A model generated the notes under the pieces. The model did not search any database. It had not been told where the DNA came from and saw only the letters and a program-made list of their open reading frames with translations. A program made the position numbers and the translations under genes. Shown here piece after piece: positions 22,556 through 31,273 of a DNA stretch of 31,273 nucleotides. This DNA comes from an uncultured Veillonella sp. GTDB lineage: Bacteria; Bacillota; Negativicutes; Veillonellales; Veillonellaceae. The stretch lies in contig CAKPXN010000018.1 in assembly GCA_934202095.1 (NCBI GenBank), forward strand, positions 1 to 31,273. Direction: 5' to 3'. Within the stretch, counting starts at the first letter, position 1. Every line of letters begins with the position of its first letter.

Positions 22556-23545
22556 ATGAATTTATTAACATTAATAGGCCATATCTTCATGAATTCCATG
22601 ATTCCTATATTTATGCTTATAGGCGTTGGATTTGTATTAGATAAAAAATTCAAACTCGACTTATATACACTGAGCAAGCTTAATTTCTATATATTATTGC
22701 CCACATTCGTATTTAGAGCCATGTATGAGGCGAAATTCACGTCAAGTACATTGGAAATTGTTTTCTGTGCACTGTGTGTACTGATACTAAACTCTATTAT
22801 TTCTGAAATTGTAGGGCGTATAAAAGGCTATGATGTAGCTAAAATTGCAACATTAAAAAACTGTGTCATGTTTAATAATGTAGGGAATATGGGGGTAGCC
22901 CTTGCTATCTTTGTATTTGCTAATGTACCATATGTCATTGATGGGGCCACCCCCTATGCTAACTTAGGGCTTGTAAGCGTAGTATCGATTATGATTATTC
23001 AAACCATTACGAGCAATACTTATGGATTCTATCAAGCCGGTGCAGGCCGATTAAGTACACGAGATGCACTCAACGTCGTATTTCATATGCCTATGGTATA
23101 CGCCATCCCGCTAGCCTTACTATGCCAATTATTGCCATTTGATCTTCACGGGCTCTTCTTCTTTGCTCCCCTCAACATCTTCGCGAATGCCTTCGTTGGC
23201 GTCGCCATGATAGCCTTAGGGGTACAAATTAACCGGACCCCATTGAATTTCTTTAAAGCTGACGTCATGTTAGCCAGTGCATTACGACTTATCATAAGTC
23301 CCCTATTAGCGGCTGTTATGACCATACTATTTATTATCTTCTATGGTCCTATGCATCCAATTGCAGCACAAACAATTGTCATAACCTACAGCGTACCAAC
23401 GGCTATCAACATGGCACTCATCGCCATCGAAATGAAAAACAATCCAGAGTATGCCACACAAATCGTGATGGGCACAACCATATTATCTGCTGTTACAATG
23501 CCTCTGTTTATCACATTAGCCTATTATCTATTTCCATTATATTAA
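22556..23545 (+). CDS. AEC family transporter (auxin efflux carrier superfamily)
   Basis: The 329-residue membrane protein has about ten hydrophobic segments in two halves. MIPIFMLIGVGFVLDKK is the typical first helix, NNVGNMGVALAIF the conserved first cross-over motif, and SVPTAINMALIAIEM the second-half counterpart. Bacterial AEC members transport malate, malonate or other small organic anions. That would suit an organic-acid fermenter, but the substrate is not readable here. The start at 22556 is chosen for the TAGGTGAG ribosome binding site and the conserved helix directly after it. Earlier in-frame codons are only TTG. The gene stands alone and ends in a bidirectional terminator. Confidence 0.87.
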   Translation: MNLLTLIGHIFMNSMIPIFMLIGVGFVLDKKFKLDLYTLSKLNFYILLPTFVFRAMYEAKFTSSTLEIVFCALCVLILNSIISEIVGRIKGYDVAKIATLKNCVMFNNVGNMGVALAIFVFANVPYVIDGATPYANLGLVSVVSIMIIQTITSNTYGFYQAGAGRLSTRDALNVVFHMPMVYAIPLALLCQLLPFDLHGLFFFAPLNIFANAFVGVAMIALGVQINRTPLNFFKADVMLASALRLIISPLLAAVMTILFIIFYGPMHPIAAQTIVITYSVPTAINMALIAIEMKNNPEYATQIVMGTTILSAVTMPLFITLAYYLFPLY

Positions 23546-23557
23546 CTGTACATACAA

Positions 23558-23583
23558 AAAAGGAGCCTAACGGCTCCTTTTTC
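23558..23583. terminator. Bidirectional terminator between AEC gene and arsR-type gene
   Basis: AAAAGGAGCC (23558-23567) and GGCTCCTTTT (23572-23581) pair perfectly around TAAC, with further A and T residues on the flanks. Confidence 0.9.
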
Positions 23584-23611
23584 GCATCTAATATACTGAA
23601 TACTCATCAGA

Positions 23612-23902
23612 TTACTGATGGGACACATGGTCCATGCCCATGCGTACAAGACCTTCTACATGGTCATCATTCAAAGAATAATATGCAGTTTTTCCCTCTT
23701 TGCGATATGTTACAAGACGCGCTTGTCGCAATACACGCAATTGGTGCGAAATAGCAGATTGTCCCATGCCCATTGTTTCAGCAATATGATTAACACACAT
23801 TTCATTTTCTAGCAGTATCTCAACAATTTTTAGGCGTGTTGGATCGCCAAGAATCTTAAACAATTCTGCTAACTTTAACAATGATTCGTTCCCGTCGATC
23901 AT
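23612..23902 (-). CDS. ArsR/SmtB family metal sensor (CzrA-like)
   Basis: The 96-residue winged-helix repressor has the ArsR core LAELFKILGDPTRLKIVEIL (10-30, slightly shortened here), HTH SAISHQLRVLRQARLV (49-64) and a beta-wing YRKEGKTAYYSL. The C-terminal helix holds D79-x-H81-x10-H92-x2-H95, the exact alpha-5 zinc/cobalt site spacing of CzrA/NmtR-type sensors. Only one Cys (C36) is near helix 3, so arsenic or cadmium sensing via ELCVCDL is unlikely. Zn(II) or Co(II) responsive derepression is therefore expected. No metal efflux gene adjoins it, so its target lies elsewhere or is its own promoter. Confidence 0.9.
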   Translation of the reverse strand: MIDGNESLLKLAELFKILGDPTRLKIVEILLENEMCVNHIAETMGMGQSAISHQLRVLRQARLVTYRKEGKTAYYSLNDDHVEGLVRMGMDHVSHQ

Positions 23903-23978
23903 AGGGATCCTTTCTTTTAAACTAACACTAATTATCTATCTAAATTTGAATACTATCTCTATGATATCTATTATATAC

Positions 23979-24016
23979 AAAAAAAGACTTTGTACACAAT
24001 GACAAAGTCTTTTTTT
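23979..24016 (-). terminator. Terminator of the universal stress protein gene
   Basis: AAAAAAAGACTTTGT (23979-23993) pairs with ACAAAGTCTTTTTTT (24002-24016) around an 8-nt loop. It lies 8 nt after the usp stop codon, with Us in the leftward direction. Confidence 0.88.
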
Positions 24017-24024
24017 GTATGATA

Positions 24025-24471
24025 CTATTTAATAATCAATACAGGGCAAGAGGAATGACTTGTTACATAGCTACTTACACTACCCATGAATAAGCCTTTC
24101 AAAGGTCCAAGGCCACGGCTACCCATTACGATAAGATCAGCATTATATTTTTTAGCAACTGCTAACAATGCAGGGCCAGGGGAACCAACTTCAAATACAG
24201 ATTTAACCTTAACGCCTGCAGGAATTTCTTTCACTACATCGTTCAAAATTTCTTTACCTGTTTCTTCCATGTCTTCTGCAATTTGTTCAGACACATAGCC
24301 ACCAGAAATTGGTGTTTGATCAAAGTTGGAAATAGCAGAAACAATATTTGCTACATGAACAACAATCAATTCTGCTTTGTTACGATCTGCTACAGCAAGT
24401 GCATGTTCTAGTGCACGTTTAGCATTTTCAGAACCATCAGTAGGTACGACAATAGTTTTGTAGGTAACCAT
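24025..24471 (-). CDS. Universal stress protein (UspA family)
   Basis: This is a 148-residue single-domain Usp. It begins with the typical first strand TIVVPTDGSENAKRALEHAL and ends with the ATP-binding signature MGSRGLGPLKGLFMGSVSSY, fitting G-2x-G-9x-G(S/T), then SCPVLIIK. It is expected to bind ATP and to help survival under stress, but the precise action of the family is not known. A GGAGG-type site (AGGAGGGGTTAAT) precedes the ATG. It is followed by its own terminator and is not in an operon with the unknown secreted protein upstream (gap 140 nt). Confidence 0.92.
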   Translation of the reverse strand: MVTYKTIVVPTDGSENAKRALEHALAVADRNKAELIVVHVANIVSAISNFDQTPISGGYVSEQIAEDMEETGKEILNDVVKEIPAGVKVKSVFEVGSPGPALLAVAKKYNADLIVMGSRGLGPLKGLFMGSVSSYVTSHSSCPVLIIK

Positions 24472-24611
24472 ATTAACCCCTCCTATTTCTAATCCCCATG
24501 AAGGGATATGATTAAAAATCGTTTAGCTATTTATAATATTCTAGACGAATTAGGAAAAATCCTCTTTTTTCGATTAGGATTTATATACATTATAGCACAT
24601 TTTTTTACAGA

Positions 24612-25877
24612 TTAAAGAACTTGGGAAGAATTATTGATATTTAAAGAATTCGATAGCTTAAACCCATCTAAAATATCGATGAATTCAGGTGTGGTCAATA
24701 TAGTACCAATTGGTGCAATCATGCGAGCTACACCGACATTGCCATTATTACCAAGAATAATGGTAGCTCCAAACTCAACAGTCTCCGCTGTACTAGTATC
24801 TGCAACTTCAGGATTCTTCATTGTCCCGGCTACATAAAACATAACTGCGCCATCAATAATATGCGTTTCATAACGTTCAATAGTCGCTTTATTTACATCA
24901 ACCAAGGATTTTACATATTGATCACCGAGCATTTGCTTGCCCATCATAGTTGGCATCGCTGTGCTTACCGCCTGAATGGGAACGGAAAAACTTTCTACAT
25001 CTAACCGTATCTTATCCTTTGTGAAAGTAATCTTTTTAGGCTCATTTACCCGTGTAAACCCTTTTGGATTTGCGAACTTCAAACCTTCTGCTACATTGAT
25101 ATCGCCAGAACCTACGAGCATTTTCTTAACATTATTTATAGTGGAACCCGATTTTTTGGTATCCAACAAGGAAAAACTAGGAATTGTGGTCTCCATAAAA
25201 CCTTGTTCCATAAATTTGGCTTGAATAGGTGGATAGGTACTCACTAAATTATATCGATGAGTCGGATCTTTTTCCATAATAAATTCAGCTTCATATATGG
25301 AATGAACCTGTTCTGTAGATGTCATTTCCGCATAGGATTTTGGCGTTGTGCGACTCCAACGAGCTGCTTGGGCCCCCTTCTTAGGGAAAAATCCTCCCAC
25401 TACATCATTGCTTTCAAATATATTACTGTGTTGACGCCAAATGCGAAGATATTCTTCATCGGTCATCCCCTTAATCGGTATATCATACCACGTTGTATTC
25501 CATACCTTTTGGGATACATTCCCCTGAGGTGTGTTATTCCGCTTCGTAAATGATATCGTATACGCATCATCTTGGTTAGGACCCGATAAGTTAAATGAAT
25601 AGCCCTGTACATGTTCACTTTCACTACGCACATCCATATCAATCAAGACACCATCATTGACACGCCAAGGGATGGTGAACGTATATCCATTCTTTGTATC
25701 CTTTACAACCGTATTCATTTTTGTAGCATACGATTTATATTGCTCTGGCAATACAGAGATAGCATCTTGTTGAGATGCCTCAATAGCCTTTGGTGTGGCA
25801 TGTTCAGGAGCTGCACCATAAGCGATACCAGATACAACTGTCAAGCCAGCTAATGCTAACGCGATAGGTAATTTCAT
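24612..25877 (-). CDS. Unknown secreted (periplasmic) protein
   Basis: The 421-residue product begins with a clear signal peptide (MKLPIALALAGLTVVSGIAYG, cleavage near AYGA). It has no later membrane helix and no lipobox, so it is predicted to be periplasmic or outer-membrane associated. It is rich in Thr, Asn and Lys, with alternating beta-type stretches. YTFTIPWRVNDGVLIDMDVR and the FGATIILGNNGNVGVARMIA region near the C-terminus are the most strand-like parts. I recognise no domain or catalytic motif and assign no function. The gene stands alone, and the flanking genes (usp and an amino-acid ABC transporter) are not obviously related. Confidence 0.8.
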   Translation of the reverse strand: MKLPIALALAGLTVVSGIAYGAAPEHATPKAIEASQQDAISVLPEQYKSYATKMNTVVKDTKNGYTFTIPWRVNDGVLIDMDVRSESEHVQGYSFNLSGPNQDDAYTISFTKRNNTPQGNVSQKVWNTTWYDIPIKGMTDEEYLRIWRQHSNIFESNDVVGGFFPKKGAQAARWSRTTPKSYAEMTSTEQVHSIYEAEFIMEKDPTHRYNLVSTYPPIQAKFMEQGFMETTIPSFSLLDTKKSGSTINNVKKMLVGSGDINVAEGLKFANPKGFTRVNEPKKITFTKDKIRLDVESFSVPIQAVSTAMPTMMGKQMLGDQYVKSLVDVNKATIERYETHIIDGAVMFYVAGTMKNPEVADTSTAETVEFGATIILGNNGNVGVARMIAPIGTILTTPEFIDILDGFKLSNSLNINNSSQVL

Positions 25878-25932
25878 ACAATTCCTTTCATATATGTGAA
25901 GGTACCACCTATGATTACATAGGTGGTAAGGA

Positions 25933-26691
25933 TTATAACATATTTTCTAAAAAAGCTTTAGTTCTAGGAGATTGCGGATTGGTAAACAATTGTTCCGGTT
26001 CCCCTTCTTCTTGAATGATACCATCTGCCATAAAGATGATACGATCAGAAACTTCACGAGCAAAGTTCATTTCATGAGTCACGATAATCATGGTCATTCG
26101 ATCATCGGCTAATTGTTTGATTGTCTTTAATACTTCCCCTGTCAATTCTGGATCAAGGGCAGATGTAGGTTCGTCAAATAACATAATTTCAGGATTCATG
26201 GCTAATGCACGAGCAATGGCCACACGTTGTTGTTGACCACCGGAAAGTCTAGATGGATACATATCGCGTTTATCCCAAAGTCCTACCTTATTAAGTAGAC
26301 GTTCTGCTATCGGCATAATATCGGCATCTTTCATGCCTTTCACCATGCGCGGCGCTACCATAATATTTTCAAGAACCGTCATATGTGGGAATAAATTGAA
26401 GGATTGGAATACCATGCCCATGCGAAGTAATAAATCATGCATGGTATGTTTATCAGCGTAGGTAACGACGCCGCTAGCATCTGTAGATGCCAACGTTACA
26501 CCATCAACGGTAATAGTACCACCGTCAATCGTTTCCAACTGACCTAAGCAGCGCAAAAATGTAGACTTACCGGAGCCAGATGGACCGATAATAGATACAA
26601 TTTCGCCCTTATTCATTTGCAAGGAAACATCTTTCAATACCACATTATTATTAAAGTGTTTCTCTATGCGTTCCATATTTACAAAAGTCAT
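25933..26691 (-). CDS. Polar amino-acid ABC transporter ATP-binding protein
   Basis: The 252-residue ATPase of the GlnQ/HisP type has Walker [11 protein letters not shown] (about 35-44), Q-loop [17 protein letters not shown], signature [15 protein letters not shown], Walker [16 protein letters not shown] and switch [17 protein letters not shown]. Between Walker A and the Q-loop it has a short extra segment ([20 protein letters not shown]) that is longer than in E. coli GlnQ. It is last in the leftward operon after the binding protein and the permease (9 nt gap). The likely substrate is a polar or basic amino acid. Which one is not readable. Confidence 0.93.
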   Translation of the reverse strand: MTFVNMERIEKHFNNNVVLKDVSLQMNKGEIVSIIGPSGSGKSTFLRCLGQLETIDGGTITVDGVTLASTDASGVVTYADKHTMHDLLLRMGMVFQSFNLFPHMTVLENIMVAPRMVKGMKDADIMPIAERLLNKVGLWDKRDMYPSRLSGGQQQRVAIARALAMNPEIMLFDEPTSALDPELTGEVLKTIKQLADDRMTMIIVTHEMNFAREVSDRIIFMADGIIQEEGEPEQLFTNPQSPRTKAFLENML

Positions 26692-26700
26692 AATTACCTC

Positions 26701-27357
26701 TTACTCATCATATACAGAGAAACGTTTTTCTAAATAATTAAAGATATTTGTCAAAATAAATGTAAAGATTAGATAGAATATAGCGGCCACAAGGAACGCA
26801 GAAATATCAAAATCACGTTGTACGATAGATTTTGTAATACGCAAGATATCATTCATAGCTAATACGTATACGAGGGATGTATCTTTTAATAAGTTAATCG
26901 TTTCGTTGGCAAGTGGTGGCAACACGCGTTTAAACATTTGTGGCAAAATAATGGTACGCATCGTTTGACCATATGTAAAACCAAGTACCTTTGCCCCTTC
27001 ATATTGACCGCGTGGAATAGATTGAATACCACCACGGAAGATTTCGCAAAGATAGGCCGCATAGTTAAGTACGAAGGTAACCACTGCCGCTGTTGCATCA
27101 TCCATTTGAATGGCACCATCAGTCATAATCGGTAACGCATAATACATAAATAGAATTTGTAACATCAACGGCGTACCACGCATTAGATATACAAAGGCTT
27201 CTACAATTTTATCGACTACCGGAAGCTTAGATAGTCGCAGTAAAGCCAATATGATACCGCCAGGTATAGATAGCACCCATACGACACAGAACAGTGCAAT
27301 AGTGACTTTAAGCCCATCCGCAATGGTCGGGATAATCTGCAATAAATAATCTAACAT
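26701..27357 (-). CDS. Polar amino-acid ABC transporter permease
   Basis: The 218-residue HisM/GlnP-type permease carries the PAAT-family pattern: GLKVTIALFCVVWVLSIPGG as first helix, YLMRGTPLMLQILFMYYALP (the RGTPL signature) and the EAA loop GAKVLGFTYGQTMRTIILPQ. It has five hydrophobic segments and probably forms a homodimer, as no second permease gene is present. The start at 27357 follows GAAGGAG. In-frame upstream codons would overlap the inter-gene hairpin and lack a ribosome site. It lies between the ATPase and the binding protein genes. Confidence 0.92.
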   Translation of the reverse strand: MLDYLLQIIPTIADGLKVTIALFCVVWVLSIPGGIILALLRLSKLPVVDKIVEAFVYLMRGTPLMLQILFMYYALPIMTDGAIQMDDATAAVVTFVLNYAAYLCEIFRGGIQSIPRGQYEGAKVLGFTYGQTMRTIILPQMFKRVLPPLANETINLLKDTSLVYVLAMNDILRITKSIVQRDFDISAFLVAAIFYLIFTFILTNIFNYLEKRFSVYDE

Positions 27358-27380
27358 GAAATACTCCTTCAAAACACGAA

Positions 27381-27409
27381 TAGAGAAGAGGCACATGGCC
27401 TCTTCTCTA
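27381..27409 (-). repeat. 12-bp hairpin between the binding-protein and permease genes
   Basis: TAGAGAAGAGGC (27381-27392) and GCCTCTTCTCTA (27398-27409) form a perfect 12-bp stem with a 5-nt loop and no T tract. It lies in the operon gap and probably protects the 3' end of the binding-protein mRNA or limits read-through, so that the binding protein is made in excess. Confidence 0.75.
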
Positions 27410-27480
27410 GTGTACATTTCGTTCTTTAATTATCAGTTGTACATACTGACCACAGTACTATTAGTATATCACGAATTGTA

Positions 27481-28293
27481 CTATTTAGCATCGCTCTTAT
27501 CTAGGTCTGCGCTAGAGCCCAACCATTTTTCAACGATTTTATCAGCAGTACCATCTTTTTTCATTTCGGCTAAGATACCATTGATTTTATCACGCAATGC
27601 AGTATCATCTTTACGGAACCCTACAGCAAAGTTATCTACGCCGTAATCAGTACCTTCTACGATTTTGTATTTACCAGGTTCTTTTGTCATGAGGTAACGA
27701 GCAATAACACCATCGGCGATAACTGCATCAACACGACCAATACCAAGATCCATGAACGCACTTACGAAATCAGCATAGGATTTGATTTCTTTAACAGTTT
27801 TACCACTAGGATCGTTTTGTAATGCTGATTCACCAGTACTAGCTTGTTGTACACCTACAACCTTGCCAGCAAGATCAGATTTACCCTTGATAGCATTATC
27901 ATCGTTACGAACAACGATGTATTGTTTATCTTTCATATACGTATCGGAGAACAAGATATTTTTCTCACGTTCAGGAGAAACGGTTAAACCATTCCACAAT
28001 ACGTCGATTTTCTTAGATTTTAACTCTGCTTCTTTACTGGACCAGTCAATTGCTTTGAACTCAACGTCCATACCAGCGCGCTTAGCAGCCTCTTTAGCCA
28101 AATCGATATCTAAGCCTACGATTTCACCTTTATCATCTTTAAAGCCCATTGGTGGGAAGCTATCATCTAGGCCAATAACAATTTTCTTAGGTAATTGAGT
28201 ATCAGCATTCTTTGTATCACTACCACAACCGCTTACAAAAGCCATCATAGAAACTGCAGCCAAACCTACAGCCATAATCTTTTTCCAGTTCAT
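27481..28293 (-). CDS. Amino-acid ABC transporter substrate-binding lipoprotein
   Basis: The 270-residue family-3 solute-binding protein has a lipoprotein signal (AFVSGC, modified C23). The mature part starts KKIVIGLDDSFPPMGFKDDK, the usual first lobe, and includes GLDIDLAKEAAKRAGM, LWNGLTVSPEREKNILFSDTY and GKVVGVQQASTGESAL, all typical of polar amino-acid binders. The fold ends with a helix DKIVEKWLG. The start at 28293 is set by GGAGGATATT. A promoter TTTACA-17-TATAAT lies 50 nt upstream. It is first in the operon with the permease and ATPase. Confidence 0.93.
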   Translation of the reverse strand: MNWKKIMAVGLAAVSMMAFVSGCGSDTKNADTQLPKKIVIGLDDSFPPMGFKDDKGEIVGLDIDLAKEAAKRAGMDVEFKAIDWSSKEAELKSKKIDVLWNGLTVSPEREKNILFSDTYMKDKQYIVVRNDDNAIKGKSDLAGKVVGVQQASTGESALQNDPSGKTVKEIKSYADFVSAFMDLGIGRVDAVIADGVIARYLMTKEPGKYKIVEGTDYGVDNFAVGFRKDDTALRDKINGILAEMKKDGTADKIVEKWLGSSADLDKSDAK

Positions 28294-28342
28294 AATATCC
28301 TCCACACAATATGTTTTAGGTCATGTTTTAACTTATGAACCT

Positions 28343-28371
28343 ATTATACTTTAGCGTGTTAAAGTTGTAAA
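28343..28371 (-). promoter_or_regulatory. Promoter of the amino-acid ABC transporter operon
   Basis: On the minus strand TTTACA (28371-28366), a 17-nt spacer and a perfect TATAAT (28348-28343) lie just upstream of the binding-protein gene. Confidence 0.65.
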
Positions 28372-28396
28372 TAGTTAAATCAATAAATTTACAAAA

Positions 28397-28882
28397 TTAT
28401 ATATCATGGGTATCTCTATAATGTTTTATAGCGGCTTGAAGACGTAGTTTATCCTTATATGATGCAAGTTGCAAATCTAAGGGCACCACATAAATGCCGC
28501 CATGCGTATTGACAGCTTGCAGTTCTTTCCAATCAGGTGTAAACCCAACTACGCTTTCAAAAGGAACATACACATAGTAATCATCTAAATTAATGGCACT
28601 ACGGAAATAGTCACGTAAATTTGTCGGTCTCTGCTTGATGACAAAGCCTTTTTCACAAATGTATACAAGCACTACATCGAGTCCGTGTACCCACCACAAC
28701 AAGCAAACGACCAATGCATAACAAAGCATGCGATTACCTATATCATGTGGGGCCCATTTAATGAGGGCAAAACAAATTACAATGCCTAGAATCCGTCCTA
28801 GCCACTGTACGGCCTTATGTGTGGTGACCATGTGCTTTACACGGCCACCCGAAAATCGTTCGCTTACCTCTTGTTTTGTCAT
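28397..28882 (-). CDS. Unknown membrane protein with two helices
   Basis: The 161-residue product has two predicted membrane helices (about 27-42 and 51-75 of the chain, LGRILGIVICFALI and MLCYALVVCLLWWVHGLDVVLVYI taken in parts). They are followed by a C-terminal soluble domain with many beta strands (GFVIKQRP, YYVYVPFESVVGF, GGIYVVPLDLQ), a layout like small proteins with a bacterial PH-like domain. No catalytic motif is visible. The start at 28882 is chosen because GAGGTC precedes it, and the next upstream candidates overlap trpS. It follows trpS by 28 nt and is probably co-transcribed. Function unknown. Confidence 0.7.
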   Translation of the reverse strand: MTKQEVSERFSGGRVKHMVTTHKAVQWLGRILGIVICFALIKWAPHDIGNRMLCYALVVCLLWWVHGLDVVLVYICEKGFVIKQRPTNLRDYFRSAINLDDYYVYVPFESVVGFTPDWKELQAVNTHGGIYVVPLDLQLASYKDKLRLQAAIKHYRDTHDI

Positions 28883-28910
28883 AATTGACCTCAAAAGTGT
28901 ATGTAAATAC

Positions 28911-31273
<2,363 letters not shown>

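Overview
The window looks like a chromosomal segment of a Veillonella-type Negativicute. It is AT-rich, with Firmicutes-style AGGAGG ribosome binding sites and short 17-bp-spaced promoters. It also carries a type V autotransporter ending in Phe, which needs an outer membrane. The genus is inferred from the gene set and protein character, not from a database search.

Layout: 1-11 is the first codons of a leftward gene with its promoter. 253-5096 holds two alternative routes to meso-diaminopimelate, dapL (LL-DAP aminotransferase) and ddh (meso-DAP dehydrogenase), flanking a leftward autotransporter. 5218-7856 holds cfa (cyclopropane fatty acid synthase) and the GTPase/ATPase ychF. 7884-9837 is a mosaic insertion-sequence scar: the left part of an IS3-family element joined in frame to the right part of an IS1182-like element. 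9865-11966 holds small stress proteins (CsbD, GlsB/YeaQ), a nitroreductase and a Fic protein. 12045-14285 is a leftward selenium-type cluster (DUF951, selD, yedF, DUF3343). 14286-15620 is rubrerythrin with an unusually long leader. 15655-20080 is a thiamin salvage locus: thiW-thiD-thiME leftward and cytX rightward, each under its own TPP riboswitch plus terminator. 20150-22343 is modABC (molybdate import). 22556-25877 holds an AEC transporter, a CzrA-like ArsR sensor, a universal stress protein and an unknown secreted protein. 25933-28293 is a polar amino-acid ABC transporter. 28397-31273 holds an unknown membrane protein, trpS and the 3' part of glmS.

The most unusual signal is in the 270-nt leader of rubrerythrin (14613-14886). 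It holds a string of short hairpins that all present the same loop, AAGT (AAGU in RNA), while the stems differ in sequence and vary in a compensated way. At least six clean copies and three or four degenerate ones lie about 23-31 nt apart. The last abuts the Shine-Dalgarno sequence, and further members lie just after the stop codon. Constant loop, constant strand and covarying stems point to an RNA element, possibly a multi-site landing pad for an RNA-binding protein. A Fur-like box lies upstream of the promoter. I know of no described family with this architecture.

Other points worth checking are the chimeric transposase that has lost its first catalytic Asp, the IS left end that can fold over the orfA ribosome binding site, a perfect 21-bp inverted repeat next to thiME, the paired divergent TPP riboswitches, the coexistence of dapL and ddh, and a ModE-like palindrome with non-standard spacing before modA.
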